From positions 51,904,358 through 51,968,357 of the forward strand of contig CM065801.1 in assembly GCA_033398695.1 (NCBI GenBank): a DNA stretch of 64,000 nt, read 5' to 3'. The stretch is from Orobanche coerulescens. Its lineage: Eukaryota > Streptophyta > Magnoliopsida > Lamiales > Orobanchaceae. Below the pieces are notes generated by a model. The model was not told the origin of the DNA. It ran no database searches and saw nothing but the letters and a program-made list of their open reading frames with translations. Positions within the stretch are counted from its first letter, which is position 1; every line of letters starts with the position of its first letter. Below, piece after piece: positions 1 through 10,094 of the stretch. The position numbers and the translations under genes were made by a program.

Positions 1-9
1 CGGATTCTT

Positions 10-2187
10 CTATCCGGGATTAAATGGAAATGTGCTAGGTCCAACCATATAGCTCGTCATTTTTCGCTCGTTTTCCTTTGTAAGGATGTGGAGAGTGGTT
101 CCATGGATTTCCATTGTGAGCGCTTTTGTCACCATTTCAATTTTCAGTATCATCGTCACCATGAAATGTCTTCCTTGAAGAATAAGTGACGTGATTTTTG
201 TTGGTGATGTTTCTTCTATGTTTGGTATCACGAAATCCATCGGGGCTATCACCTCCCCCAAATCTAGTGGCGAGTATATTGATTTTTGTGTTAAATTAAT
301 ACTCGCTCCTAAGTTCACAATGGGAACTTCTTTCTCCACGAAAAGAACTTCCATATCAAAGCTTTCTAGGTCCTCATTTTGATGCATTGAGTTGACTGGT
401 TCGCTCTTATTCTCTTCAATTGGCTTCTCGATTGGATCTTTAGATTTGTCCCAAGGAATTCGAGTCTCGCAAGATTGGATAGTAGTTACTCGGATTTCTT
501 CATCGTTCGACTCATCCTCTTCAATCACCATAGATTTCTCCGATTGACTCGGCAATTCTTCTTTCTCACCGCCCCTCTCTTTTGCTTCGGAAATTGTCTC
601 TTTATTTATCACTTTACCACTTCGGATGGTGGTAATAGCTTGAACTTGCTCGGGTTGACTTGGTAGTTTACCCGTTTCTTGTTTGCATGCCTCGGTAGCA
701 AGTTGCCCAATTTGAATCTCCATTTTCTTCATCGAAACTTCTAAAGATTCAAACCTTTTATTGTTCTCCACTGGGTTTTCCTTGCCCTCCTTAATGAATG
801 CCGCAATACTCTCCTCAAGAGAGTTCCTTTGTTGTGGAGGTGGTTCACTTCGCGTTGGTTGTTGGGCTCGGTTTTCTCCGTTGTATTGAGTTTGGACATT
901 TGCGTCGTATGCCATCAGGTGATAAGTATTTGGGAGAGGTGCATTTCTTGCGTTTCCGCCATAATTATTCCTCCTCTCCTCCCACTCGGGCCTTCCCGTG
1001 CTTTGTCCCATAGCCCAATTAACTTGTTCGGTTTGTTCTCCCGGAAAAATATAAGGGCAAGAATTAGCATGATGTCCGGGTCCCCAACAAATTTCGCAAA
1101 CTCGTGAGCTCGAAGATTTATTTTGAATCTTGAGTTGTCTTAGTTCCTTCATTAACTCATCGATTTTAGATTGCATCTCGTCCTTCTCGCTTACTTGGTT
1201 CACAACTCCTCTATGAACACACACATTTTTTTGTTGAGAATTAGCCCCCAATAATTCAAATACGTCATAAGCTTGTCTCTCCGTTAACCCCCAAAACGAA
1301 CCACCACCGGCGGCGTTATCTACCGCTCCTTGGCAATATTGTGTCAACCCATCATAGAAGAATTGATTAAGTAGTTGAAGTGGATAGTGATGGTGTGGGC
1401 ATTGAATGAGGAGCATCTTGAATCGGTCCCATGCTTCATGAAATGCCTCTCCGTCTTGTTGTCCGAATGTTGAGATTTGGGCTCTCAATTGTGTAGTCTT
1501 AGAATGAGAGAAGTACTTGGTAATGAATTTGTCGTAAACTTCATCCCACGTTTTCAGTGATCCGGGCACCAAAGTCATCAACCATTGTTTCGCCCCGTCC
1601 TTGAGTGTATAAGGGAAACACTTCATTCGTAGTTGATCCTCGCTCAACCCGTTCAATGGGAAGTTATCAATCGCCACATAGAAATCTCGGATGAATGATA
1701 ACGGATCCTCTCGTGCTAATCCGTGAAATGAGGGCAATTGCTCGATGTGAAATCCGCTTATGTGGTAGTTCCTTGCGGCCGGTGCTAATTGGATGCATGA
1801 AATGGCGGTGTTCACTACGGGCTTTGCATAGTCCCTCATAAGATGTTCGACCGGAGGTTGTTGCGGCATGTTATAGTTCGCCTCCATCCCATATTGAGGT
1901 CCGGGATAATAATTCGCTCCATATTGCATTCCAACGGGTGGTTGTCTCGGATAGAAGTATCTCCCTTGTTGAGCTTCGGGCATCCCTTGATTGCGCCCAA
2001 TATTATCATATCTCGGAAACCTTGGTTGACGAATGTTTTCTCTCTCAAGCAATTGGTGCTCTTCAAGATCCGGGTTATTCTCGTCGTTCGCCATTGATGA
2101 TTGCGCTATTATTTTTGGTGCTCTAGTTCTTTGAACCTCATCTATGGGTGGAAGAATCGGGTTTCCCAATGATCTCCTACCAAGCAT
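10..2187 (-). CDS. gag: Athila-type Gag with protease relic, uninterrupted ORF
   Basis: Structural Gag polyprotein of about 725 aa that would form the virus-like particle in the cytoplasm. The ATG at 2187-2185 is chosen; the open frame runs two codons further upstream from a TTG. Seen in order: a Gln/Pro/Tyr-rich N-terminus, a retrotransposon capsid-type region (about residues 190-300, with motifs FPYTLKDGAKQWL and DGEAFHEAWDRFKMLL), a predicted helical stretch, a zinc knuckle CEICWGPGHHANSC (C-x2-C-x4-H-x4-C, about 365-380), a Gln-rich linker, and the Athila-like IGQLA and IRSGK motifs. The last ~110 residues resemble a retropepsin with internal loss; its active-site motif reads NLGASINL rather than DLGASINL. 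No stop or frameshift is seen, unlike copy 2. Confidence 0.85.
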   Translation of the reverse strand: MLGRRSLGNPILPPIDEVQRTRAPKIIAQSSMANDENNPDLEEHQLLERENIRQPRFPRYDNIGRNQGMPEAQQGRYFYPRQPPVGMQYGANYYPGPQYGMEANYNMPQQPPVEHLMRDYAKPVVNTAISCIQLAPAARNYHISGFHIEQLPSFHGLAREDPLSFIRDFYVAIDNFPLNGLSEDQLRMKCFPYTLKDGAKQWLMTLVPGSLKTWDEVYDKFITKYFSHSKTTQLRAQISTFGQQDGEAFHEAWDRFKMLLIQCPHHHYPLQLLNQFFYDGLTQYCQGAVDNAAGGGSFWGLTERQAYDVFELLGANSQQKNVCVHRGVVNQVSEKDEMQSKIDELMKELRQLKIQNKSSSSRVCEICWGPGHHANSCPYIFPGEQTEQVNWAMGQSTGRPEWEERRNNYGGNARNAPLPNTYHLMAYDANVQTQYNGENRAQQPTRSEPPPQQRNSLEESIAAFIKEGKENPVENNKRFESLEVSMKKMEIQIGQLATEACKQETGKLPSQPEQVQAITTIRSGKVINKETISEAKERGGEKEELPSQSEKSMVIEEDESNDEEIRVTTIQSCETRIPWDKSKDPIEKPIEENKSEPVNSMHQNEDLESFDMEVLFVEKEVPIVNLGASINLTQKSIYSPLDLGEVIAPMDFVIPNIEETSPTKITSLILQGRHFMVTMILKIEMVTKALTMEIHGTTLHILTKENERKMTSYMVGPSTFPFNPG

Positions 2188-2305
2188 AAACAAGAGAAAT
2201 TAGAGCGAATTTTTAGACTTTATCGAAAATAATGAAAACGGAAAAAATAATCAAGAAAAACAATTCAACTATTTTTAAAACAAGATCAAAAATTAAACGC
2301 CAATT

Positions 2306-2322
2306 CCCCGGCAACGGCGCCA
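2306..2322 (-). other. Primer binding site, tRNA-Asp
   Basis: The minus strand reads TGGCGCCGTTGCCGGGG, complementary to the 3' end of plant tRNA-Asp(GUC), with CCA included. It lies 6 bp inside the LTR edge at 2329, as expected for minus-strand DNA priming. The same site is at 8162-8178 in copy 2. Confidence 0.9.
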
Positions 2323-2328
2323 AAAATT

Positions 2329-4178
2329 TGATGGATTCAAATTAAATACTCGCAAGTGTACGAATCGCTCTTTTAGTAAGCGGCAAGTAACTCCGAGGTC
2401 GATCTCTCGAGGAATTGGAAACGGTTTAAAATTCGATAATGTTCGGCAAATAGTCGAATGAACAAAGGTAAATTAAATTAAAATACATCATTTGTTGATT
2501 ATGATTACAATTACTAATGCACAAAATTTAAATTGAACTAAGTGATATCAACACCAATTTGATAGTCGGATAAATGAGAGATAACAATAATGAGATTAAT
2601 ATGGGAATTTAGAGTCACCGACACACACGTAATCAATTATTAGTTCCGATACTCAAATAAATAAGGTTAGGAATTATCGATTGCTCACGATTAAAAGAAA
2701 TCCGTTTGATGGCGGAAATTCTAAAAATCACGATTGTTCTCAACGAAAATTAAGGGATACTCTTTTGATGGGGACGAAACCCTAGCTAACAATCAATTAA
2801 CCGACTACTTTTGATGAGGTAAATCGTTAAAAGATCGCGCGAAAAAGCTCGAGAACATTCACAATCGTTTCTTTCGGGTCGTTTGATGGCGAACACCGAT
2901 AAAAACCCTCGATTCGAATAATAATAACAACAATGAAAAAGGTTTGATGATCTAATTCAAAAGTTCTTAAACGAAGAACGAACAAGAGGAACAATCCCAA
3001 ACTTTATCCGGAAAATCAAAAGGAACTAATAATCAAAAACATGTGTGTGGCTATATCTAAAAACCCATATGAAGTGTTTAGCCACACATGATTAATTCAA
3101 CAACAATAATGGAAATTGAAGAACAAAACATGGTAAAAACTTCCCTTGTAAATGCCGAAATCGAATTCCCGAAAAAGGTTTGATGATCTTCTTACAAGAA
3201 CTCACAACAAATTTATACAAGGAATTATTATATCTCACTAGAGTATTTTTCTCACTCCAAGAACACACAAGGAAGATGAACTCTCTCTTTCCCACTCTTT
3301 TGGTGTTTTTCCTCCCTAATCTTGTGTTTTTCCACAAAATATCTTCTTCACAAGACAAGTACACCTCTCAAGGGGTCACTCCACTTTGTTTTATAGCCAA
3401 AAAATCAAGACAAAGGCTTAAAGTATGCAAAAAAATGTCAAGGAAAGTGACATGAACCAAAAAGTGGCACGGCCCGTGTCCTAGGACACGGCCGTGTCGC
3501 ATCAACGAATAATCGAAAAGTAGTTCTGTCGAGAGGCTCGGCCGTGTCCCGTGACACGGCCGTGCAGCACTATGCGGGAAAGGCGAAATGGCGAAAGTGA
3601 CTCGGCCGTGTCCCGAAAGGCACGCCGAGTCCTTCTCATCCGGAAAGTGCGATTCATGGCTGAATGAGACCCGGCCGTGTCCCATGGCACGGCCGAGTTA
3701 CTGATGCCGCGAGCGCTGTCGCACCCTAATTGAGTTGCCAGTGCAGCCTAGTCCGGTGCCTAGTGCGGCTAGTCCGGTTGCACAGTGCGGCTAGTCCGGT
3801 TTTGGTCTTCTTGGCATGATCCTTCGTTCTTGTATCAATTCACCTCGGATTTTAGCATATGATATACCGTTTCGAAGCTAATTTCACGAGGAATTTATAT
3901 CAAAGGAGAATACATCTCAATTCGGAGTGGAGATTCTGGTATTTAGGAGATTCGGCCGATACTGCTTAAATCTTTCATCGTTTTAGGCCCCGTTTTAGCT
4001 TTTGATTGTCATAAACTCCAATATTAGCAATGAAAGCGCATATTTCACCACAATCTTCGTCTGGATACCTACAAAACAAAAACACAACATACCACGCGTA
4101 AAAGGGCAAAAACACTCGAAAACAAATGAAAGTGCGACTCGATAGAATGTAATGAGACGATCAAAAATCGACTCATCA
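2329..4178 (-). repeat. LTR shared by the two TR-GAG copies
   Basis: 1850 bp, bounded by TGATG and CATCA. One side abuts the primer site of copy 1 and the other the polypurine tract of copy 2. It holds a minus-strand TATA (CTATAAAAC, 3396-3388). Just upstream on that strand is a GC-rich cluster of inverted repeats (3466-3700), including the perfect palindrome GTGTCCTAGGACAC at 3476-3489. A short direct repeat containing AGTCCGGT follows at about 3750-3800. The heptamer TTTGATG occurs seven times (2327, 2705, 2764, 2810, 2882, 2943, 3179). Short ORFs inside are not believed. Confidence 0.9.
3388..3396 (-). promoter_or_regulatory. LTR TATA box (copy 1 side)
   Basis: The minus strand reads CTATAAAAC, about 70 bp downstream of the palindrome cluster 3466-3700. 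It is conserved at 9248-9256 in the other LTR. Position and sequence fit the Pol II promoter that makes the genomic RNA. Confidence 0.6.
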
Positions 4179-4213
4179 AATCCCCAAACCTAAACTTTGC
4201 TTGTCCCCAAGCA
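4179..4213 (-). other. Polypurine tract and conserved Athila-style 3' motif
   Basis: Read on the minus strand, a TGCTTGGGGACAAGCA stem-like motif is followed by TTTAGGTTTGGGGATT and then the LTR start TGATGAG. The purine-rich end next to the LTR is the expected plus-strand priming site. A diverged second copy of the whole motif lies at 5531-5565, away from any LTR. Confidence 0.7.
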
Positions 4214-5530
4214 AAAATAAATAAAACACACGACAAAGAAAACGAGAAGGATTGAATAATCAAGTTAATCATCGGGTATACATACAATCAACCGGGGATG
4301 TAAAAGTATCGTAAAGTCTCGTAATTCATCATGGAAGCCTAAACTCACAAATGAGTGGAAAGCAATGGCACTAGATCGAACATGCAAGAAAACAAGTCTT
4401 AATAATCCCTTCAATTATATCGATTCACTCATCTCTCAAGTGTTTAGATAGGTCAATACGCTCAACTCGATTCAAATGGAAAGTTCTACTATATGCTTGC
4501 ACTTCTTCTCTTCATCAAACGCATCAATATTCACAAAACATGAGTCATAGGGTCTTACTTTTGGTTGTAACGGGGATGTGGCTCAGGTTGGGAAAATTTG
4601 GCTAGTAGTTACAAGTTCAGTCCAAGTAGAGCATATACGATCCTCATATATATGAAATAAAAACTCAAAGCAAGATCGATCATTCTACTTCAATTCTCCC
4701 GTATATATATCTCCCTCTTTTTTTTCTAGGCCTTGTTAAGTGTAATTCTTATGATATTGGCCTATTTCTCACAACCCAACGACTTCCCTTTTGTTTTTCT
4801 TAGGCTCACTCCTCTCCTCCCCTATTTTTTCTATTCCACTATTATTATTAGGATGGGGCTTATTATTTTCAGGGGAACGGGAGAGAAGATTTTTGCCTCT
4901 ATACACCACAAACTTTGCACACCTTCGTTTTTCAAATATACCCTCTCATGCTCTTACGTGGACCAATACTTGGGTAAGTTATGGCTTTTTGATATGGAGC
5001 AATAAGATGCGGGTTTTTCGAACAAAATTACGGCTAAAGGCTCAACGAGGCTAGCAAAGGATATTGATATGAATTGGTGGATATTTGTAGATAAGTAGGT
5101 TCAAGACAAAAAATGGGCAGCCCTAATCATTCCTCGTGTATGTAAATATCAACACGTCATCCGACAGAATCATGCAAGTTCTAAAGAATACAATCCATAA
5201 GAAGAGAAATCACTCATGAAAGAATTTCACCGCTAAAAGTGAACGGTTAAATTAGGCACAAGGACTCACGGCTTTTGGACTACCATACTCATTCCTTACA
5301 CGTCAAATCAAGTAACCAAAAACTATACATTCACACGCAAGGTCAAGCAATCATTTAGATTTATTAAACTCTACGAGCCAAACACAAACACGATTAATCA
5401 TCCATATACCCAACAGTTAACAAGGTTATTGCAATCCAACTACGACATCACGCAAGAAAAAAAATAAAGAAAGGAAACAAACATCACGCAAAAAAAAAAA
5501 AAAAAATAAATAAAAATCGAAGAAGTTGCA
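4214..5530 (-). other. Non-coding internal region of TR-GAG copy 2
   Basis: About 1.3 kb between the two conserved 3' motifs, with no coding frame of recognisable type on either strand. It is A/T-rich, with a T-rich tract near 4718-4728 and an A-rich tract near 5490-5510. In an autonomous Athila element this position would follow pol, so pol has been lost or replaced here. Confidence 0.6.
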
Positions 5531-5565
5531 CCCCCCAAACCTAAACCTTTGCTTATCCCCAAGCA
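5531..5565 (-). repeat. Second copy of the polypurine-associated motif
   Basis: The minus strand reads CTTGGGGATAAGCAAAGG, then TTTAGGTTTGGGGGG, close to the motif at 4179-4213 but about 1350 bp upstream of the LTR. It may be a duplicated polypurine tract or the scar of an internal rearrangement. Confidence 0.6.
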
Positions 5566-5807
5566 GAAAGATTAAGTCAGGAAAAATGCGAAAATACAAA
5601 TTAAAAAGAAAGAACATAAAACTACCGGATTAAGAAGTGTGGTTTTTGATCGCGGGGCACCATGATTTTGTGCTCGGGTCTCTACTTCCAATAGGCTAGG
5701 TTTCTTCCTCAGATGAATACTTCCTTTATTAGATTACCTACACACGCCACAGACAAAAACAAAATTAATGCAATAATAATAATAAAAGCGATAAAAATTA
5801 AAACTCC

Positions 5808-5825
5808 CTTGGGTTGCCTCCCAAG
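5808..5825 (-). other. CTTGGG-N6-CCCAAG hairpin downstream of gag
   Basis: A perfect 6-bp inverted repeat with a 6-base loop, about 45 bp past the gag stop on the minus strand. The minus-strand wording (GGGAGGCAACCCAAG) is common near the 3' parts of plant Athila/Tat elements. Its function is unknown; an RNA hairpin is plausible. Confidence 0.5.
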
Positions 5826-5869
5826 CAGCGCTTTTTTTATAGTCTTTAGCTCGACTTCTTCGGATTCTT

Positions 5870-8043
5870 CTATCCGAGATTAAATGGAAATGTGCTAGGT
5901 CCAACCATATAGCTCGTCATTTTTCGCTCGTTTTCCTTTGTAAGGATGTGGAGAGTGGTTCCATGGATTTCCATTGTGAGCGCTTTTGTCACCATTTCAA
6001 TTTTCAGTATCATCGTCACCATGAAATGTCTTCCTTGAAGAATAAGTGACGTGATTTTTGTTGGTGATGTTTCTTCTATGTTTGGTATCACGAAATCCAT
6101 CGGGGCTATCACCTCCCCCAAATCTAGTGGCGAGTATATTGATTTTTGTGTTAAATTAATACTCGCTCCTAAGTTCACAATGGGAACTTCTTTCTCCACG
6201 AAAAGAACTTCCATATCAAAGCTTTCTAGGTCCTCATTTTGATGCATTGAGTTGGTGGTTCGCTCTTATTCTCTTCAATTGGCTTCTCGATTGGATCTTT
6301 AGATTTGTCCCAAGGAATTCGAGTCTCGCAAGATTGGGTAGTAGTTACTCGGATTTCTTCATCGTTCGACTCATCCTCTTCAATCACCATAGATTTCTCC
6401 GATTGACTCGGCAATTCTTCTTTCTCACCGCCCCTCTCTTTTGCTTCGGAAATTGTCTCTTTATTTATCACTTTACCACTTCGGATGGTGGTAATAGCTT
6501 GAACTTGCTCGGGTTGACTTGGTAGTTTACCCGTTTCTTGTTTGCATGCCTCGGTAGCAAGTTGCCCAATTTGAATCTCCATTTTCTTCAACGAAACTTC
6601 TAAAGATTCAAACCTTTTATTGTTCTCCACTCGGTTTTCCTTGCCCTCCTTAATGAATGCCGCAATACTCTCCTCAAGAGAGTTCCTTTGTTGTGGAGGT
6701 GGTTCACTTCGCATTGGTTGTTGGGCTCGGTTTTCTCCGTTGTATTGAGTTTGGACATTTGCGTCGTATGCCATCAGGTGATAAGTATTTGGGAGAGGTG
6801 CATTTCTTGCGTTTTCGCCATAATTATTCCTCCTCTCCTCCCACTCGGGCCTTCCCGTGCTTTGTCCCATAGCCCAATTAACTTGTTCGGTTTGTTCTCC
6901 CGGAAAAATATAAGGGCAAGAATTAGCATGATGTCCGGGTCCCCAACAAATTTCGCAAACTCGTGAGCTCGAAGATTTATTTTGAATCTTGAGTTGTCTT
7001 AGTTCCTTCATTAACTCATCGATTTTAGATTGCATCTCGTCCTTCTCGCTTACTTGGTTCACAACTCCTCTATGAACACACACATTTTTTTGTTGAGAAT
7101 TAGCCCCCAATAATTCAAATACGTCATAAGCTTGTCTCTCCGTTAACCCCCAAAACGAACCACCGGCGGCGTTATCTACCGCTCCTTGGCAATATTGTGT
7201 CAACCCATCATAGAAGAATTGATTAAGTAGTTGAAGTGGATAGTGATGGTGTGGGCATTGAATGAGGAGCATCTTGAATCGGTCCCATGCTTCATGAAAT
7301 GCCTCTCCGTCTTGTTGTCCGAATGTTGAGATTTGGGCTCTCAATTGTGTAGTCTTAGAATGAGAGAAGTACTTGGTAATGAATTTGTCGTAAACTTCAT
7401 CCCACGTTTTCAGTGATCCGGGCACCAAAGTCATCAACCATTGTTTCGCCCCGTCCTTGAGTGTATAAGGGAAACACTTCATTCGTAGTTGATCCTCGCT
7501 CAACCCGTTCAATGGGAAGTTATCAATCGCCACATAGAAATCTCGGATGAATGATAACGGATCCTCTCGTGCTAATCCGTGAAATGAGGGCAATTGCTCG
7601 ATGTGAAATCCGCTTATGTGGTAGTTCCTTGCGGCCGGTGCTAATTGGATGCATGAAATGGCGGTGTTCACTACGGGCTTTGCATAGTCCCTCATAAGAT
7701 GTTCGACCGGAGGTTGTTGCGGCATGTTATAGTTCGCCTCCATCCCATATTGAGGTCCGGGATAATAATTCGCTCCATATTGCATTCCAACGGGTGGTTG
7801 TCTCGGATAGAAGTATCTCCCTTGTTGAGCTTCGGGCATCCCTTGATTGCGCCCAATATTATCATATCTCGGAAACCTTGGTTGACGAATGTTTTCTCTC
7901 TCAAGCAATTGGTGCTCTTCAAGATCCAGGTTATTCTCGTCGTTCGCCATTGATGATTGCGCTATTATTTTTGGTGCTCTAGTTCTTTTAACCTCATCTA
8001 TGGGTGGAAGAATCGGGTTTCCCAATGATCTCCTACCAAGCAT
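5870..8043 (-). pseudogene. gag: Athila-type Gag, frameshifted copy
   Basis: Nearly identical to the gag at 10-2187. The ATG is at 8043-8041. The capsid region and zinc knuckle CEICWGPGHHANSC are intact. Near 6254 this copy has one base fewer than copy 1 (GTTGGTGG against GTTGACTGG), which shifts the frame and ends the first part after about 605 aa. The protease relic continues in another frame to the stop next to 5870. It also lacks one Gly codon in a GGG run. The protease-like motif again reads NLGASINL, so the Asp-to-Asn change predates the duplication. Confidence 0.85.
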
Positions 8044-8161
8044 AAACAAGAGAAATTAGAGCGAATTTTTAGACTTTATCGAAAATAATGAAAACGGAAA
8101 AAATAATCAAGAAAAACAATTCAACTATTTTTAAAACAAGATCAAAAATTAAACGCCAATT

Positions 8162-8178
8162 CCCCGGCAACGGCGCCA
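8162..8178 (-). other. Primer binding site, tRNA-Asp (copy 2)
   Basis: Same 17-base complement of the tRNA-Asp 3' end as at 2306-2322, 6 bp from the LTR edge at 8185. Confidence 0.9.
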
Positions 8179-8184
8179 AAAACT

Positions 8185-10048
8185 TGATGGATTCAAATTA
8201 AATACTCGCAAGTGTACGAATCTCTCTTTTAGTAAGCGGCAAGTAACTCCGAGGTCGATCTCTCGAGGAATTGGAAACGGTTTAAAATTCGATAATGTTC
8301 GGCAAATAGTCGAATGAACAAAGGTAAATTAAATTAAAATACATCATTTGTTGATTATGATTACAATTACTAATGCACAAAATTTAAATTGAACTAAGTG
8401 ATATTAACACCAATTTGATAGTCGGATAAATGAGAGATAACAATAATGAGATTAATATGGGAATTTAGAGTCACCGACACACACGTAATCAATTATTAGT
8501 TCCGATACTCAAATAAATAAGGTTAGGAATTATCGATTGCTCACGATTAAAAGAAATCCGTTTGATGGCGGAAATTCTAAAAATCACGATTGTTCTCAAC
8601 GAAAATTAAGGGATACTCTTTTGATGGGGACGAAACCCTAGCTAACAATCAATTAACCGAATACTTTTGATGAGGTAAATCGTTAAAAGATCGCGCGAAA
8701 AAGCTCGAGAACATTCACAATCGTTTCTTCGGTCGTTTGATGGCGAACACCGATAAAAACCCTCGATTCGAATAATAATAACAACAATGAAAAAGGTTTG
8801 ATGATCTAATTCAAAAGTTCTTAAACGAAGAACGAACAAGAGGAACAATCCCAAACTTTATCCGGAAAATCAAAAGGAACTAATAATCAAAAACATGTGT
8901 GTGGCTATATCTAAAAACCCATATGAAGTGTTTAGCCACACATGATTAATTCAACAACAATAATGGAAATTGAAGAACAAAACATGGTAAAAACTTCCCT
9001 TGTAAATGCCGAAATCGAATTCCCGAAAAAGGTTTGATGATCTTCTTACAAGAACTCACAACAAATTTATACAAGGAATTATTATATCTCACTAAAGTAT
9101 TTTTCTCACTCCAAGAACACACAAGGAAGATGATGAAAATCTCTCTCTTTCCCACTCTTTTGGTGTTTTTCCTCCCTAATCTTGTGTTTTTCCACAAAAT
9201 ATCTTCTTCACAAGACAAGTACACCTCTCAAGGGGTCACTCCACTTTGTTTTATAGCCAAAAAATCAAGACAAAGGCTTAAAGTATGCAAAAAAAATGTC
9301 AAGGAAAGTGACATGAAACAAAAAGTGGCACGGCCCGTGTCCTAGGACACGGCCGTGTCGCACTGCGCTGAATAATCGAAAAGTAGTCTGTCGAGAGGCT
9401 CGGCCGTGTCCCGTGACACGGCCGTGCAGCACTATGCGGGAAAGGCGAAATGGCCGAAAGTGACTCGGCCGTGTCCCAAAAGGCACGGTCGAGTCCTTCT
9501 CATCCGGAAAGTGCAGTTCGCGCTGGAATGAGACCCGGCCGTGTCCCATGGCACGGCCGAGTTACCTGATGCTGCCGAGCGCCTGTCGCACCCTAATTGA
9601 GTTGCACAGTGCAGCCTAGTCCGGTTGCAGTGCGGCTTAGTCCGGTTGCACAGTGCGGCTAGTCCTGTTTTTGGTCTTCTTCGGCATGATCCTTCGTTCT
9701 TGTATCAATTCACCTCGGATTTTAGCATATGATATACCGTTTCGAAGCTAATTTCACGAGAAATTTATATCAAAGGAGAATACATCTCAATTCGGAGTGG
9801 AGATTCTGGTATTTAGGAGATTCGGCCGATACTGCTTAAATCTTTCATCGTTTTAGGACCCGTTTTAGCTTTTGATTGTCATAAACTCCAATATTAGCAA
9901 TGAAAGCGCATATTTCACCACAATATTCGTCCGGATACCTACAAAACAAAAACACAACATACCACGCGTAAAAGGGCAAAAACACTCGAAAACAAATGAA
10001 AGTGCGACTCGATAGAACAGAATGAGACGATCAAAAATCGACTCATCA
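8185..10048 (-). repeat. 5' LTR of TR-GAG copy 2
   Basis: 1864 bp, TGATG to CATCA, nearly identical to 2329-4178. TATA at 9256-9248 on the minus strand; GC palindrome cluster at about 9330-9575. Most length differences between the two LTRs fall inside this cluster and the AGTCCGGT repeat next to it. The right flank GTAGG at 10049 is the only candidate half of a target duplication. Confidence 0.9.
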
Positions 10049-10094
10049 GTAGGAATGAAAATGAAGGTTAAGATGACCTCCTTCTAGCGCCAAT
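10049..10094 (-). mobile_element. Internal stub of a minus-strand LTR element
   Basis: The minus strand reads TGGCGCTAGAAGGAGG at 10092-10077, directly after the LTR end. This is a TGGCGC-type primer site; I do not assign the tRNA. Only 46 bp of internal sequence remain before the TR-GAG array begins, so the array appears to have inserted into this element. Confidence 0.5.

Larger units (their letters stand above)
1..4178 (-). mobile_element. Partial Athila-type gag-only LTR element (copy 1)
   Basis: The minus strand reads LTR (4178-2329), tRNA-Asp primer site (2322-2306), then gag (2187-10), and the element runs off the left edge. The segment is repeated almost base for base at 5861-10048 (offset 5860 at the left end, with small indels after). 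No reverse transcriptase, RNase H or integrase is visible. Its LTR is also the 3' LTR of the next element (2329-10048), so the two form a head-to-tail array sharing one LTR. That is the usual product of recombination between LTRs of neighbouring copies. Confidence 0.85.
2329..10048 (-). mobile_element. Complete non-autonomous Athila-type TR-GAG-like element (copy 2)
   Basis: On the minus strand: 5' LTR 10048-8185, primer site 8178-8162, gag 8043-5870, about 1.7 kb without a gene, polypurine tract next to 4179, and 3' LTR 4178-2329. LTRs start TGATG and end CATCA. The internal region of about 4 kb holds gag plus a protease relic and no other pol domain. This matches the described class of plant TR-GAG elements, which rely on enzymes from related autonomous elements. 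Athila affinity rests on the tRNA-Asp primer site, the gag sequence style and the 3' non-coding motifs. Only the right flank (GTAGG) is visible, so the target duplication cannot be checked. Confidence 0.85.

Noticed and set aside
3368..3690. ORFs of 62-105 codons with repeated HGR/GHG residues
   Set aside because: They are the GC palindrome cluster of the LTR read as protein; the equivalent at 9265-9549 has a different sequence because of indels.
191..8000. Short plus-strand ORFs of 60-92 codons opposite the two gag genes
   Set aside because: They mirror the gag codons in other frames, occur identically in both copies and show no motif.
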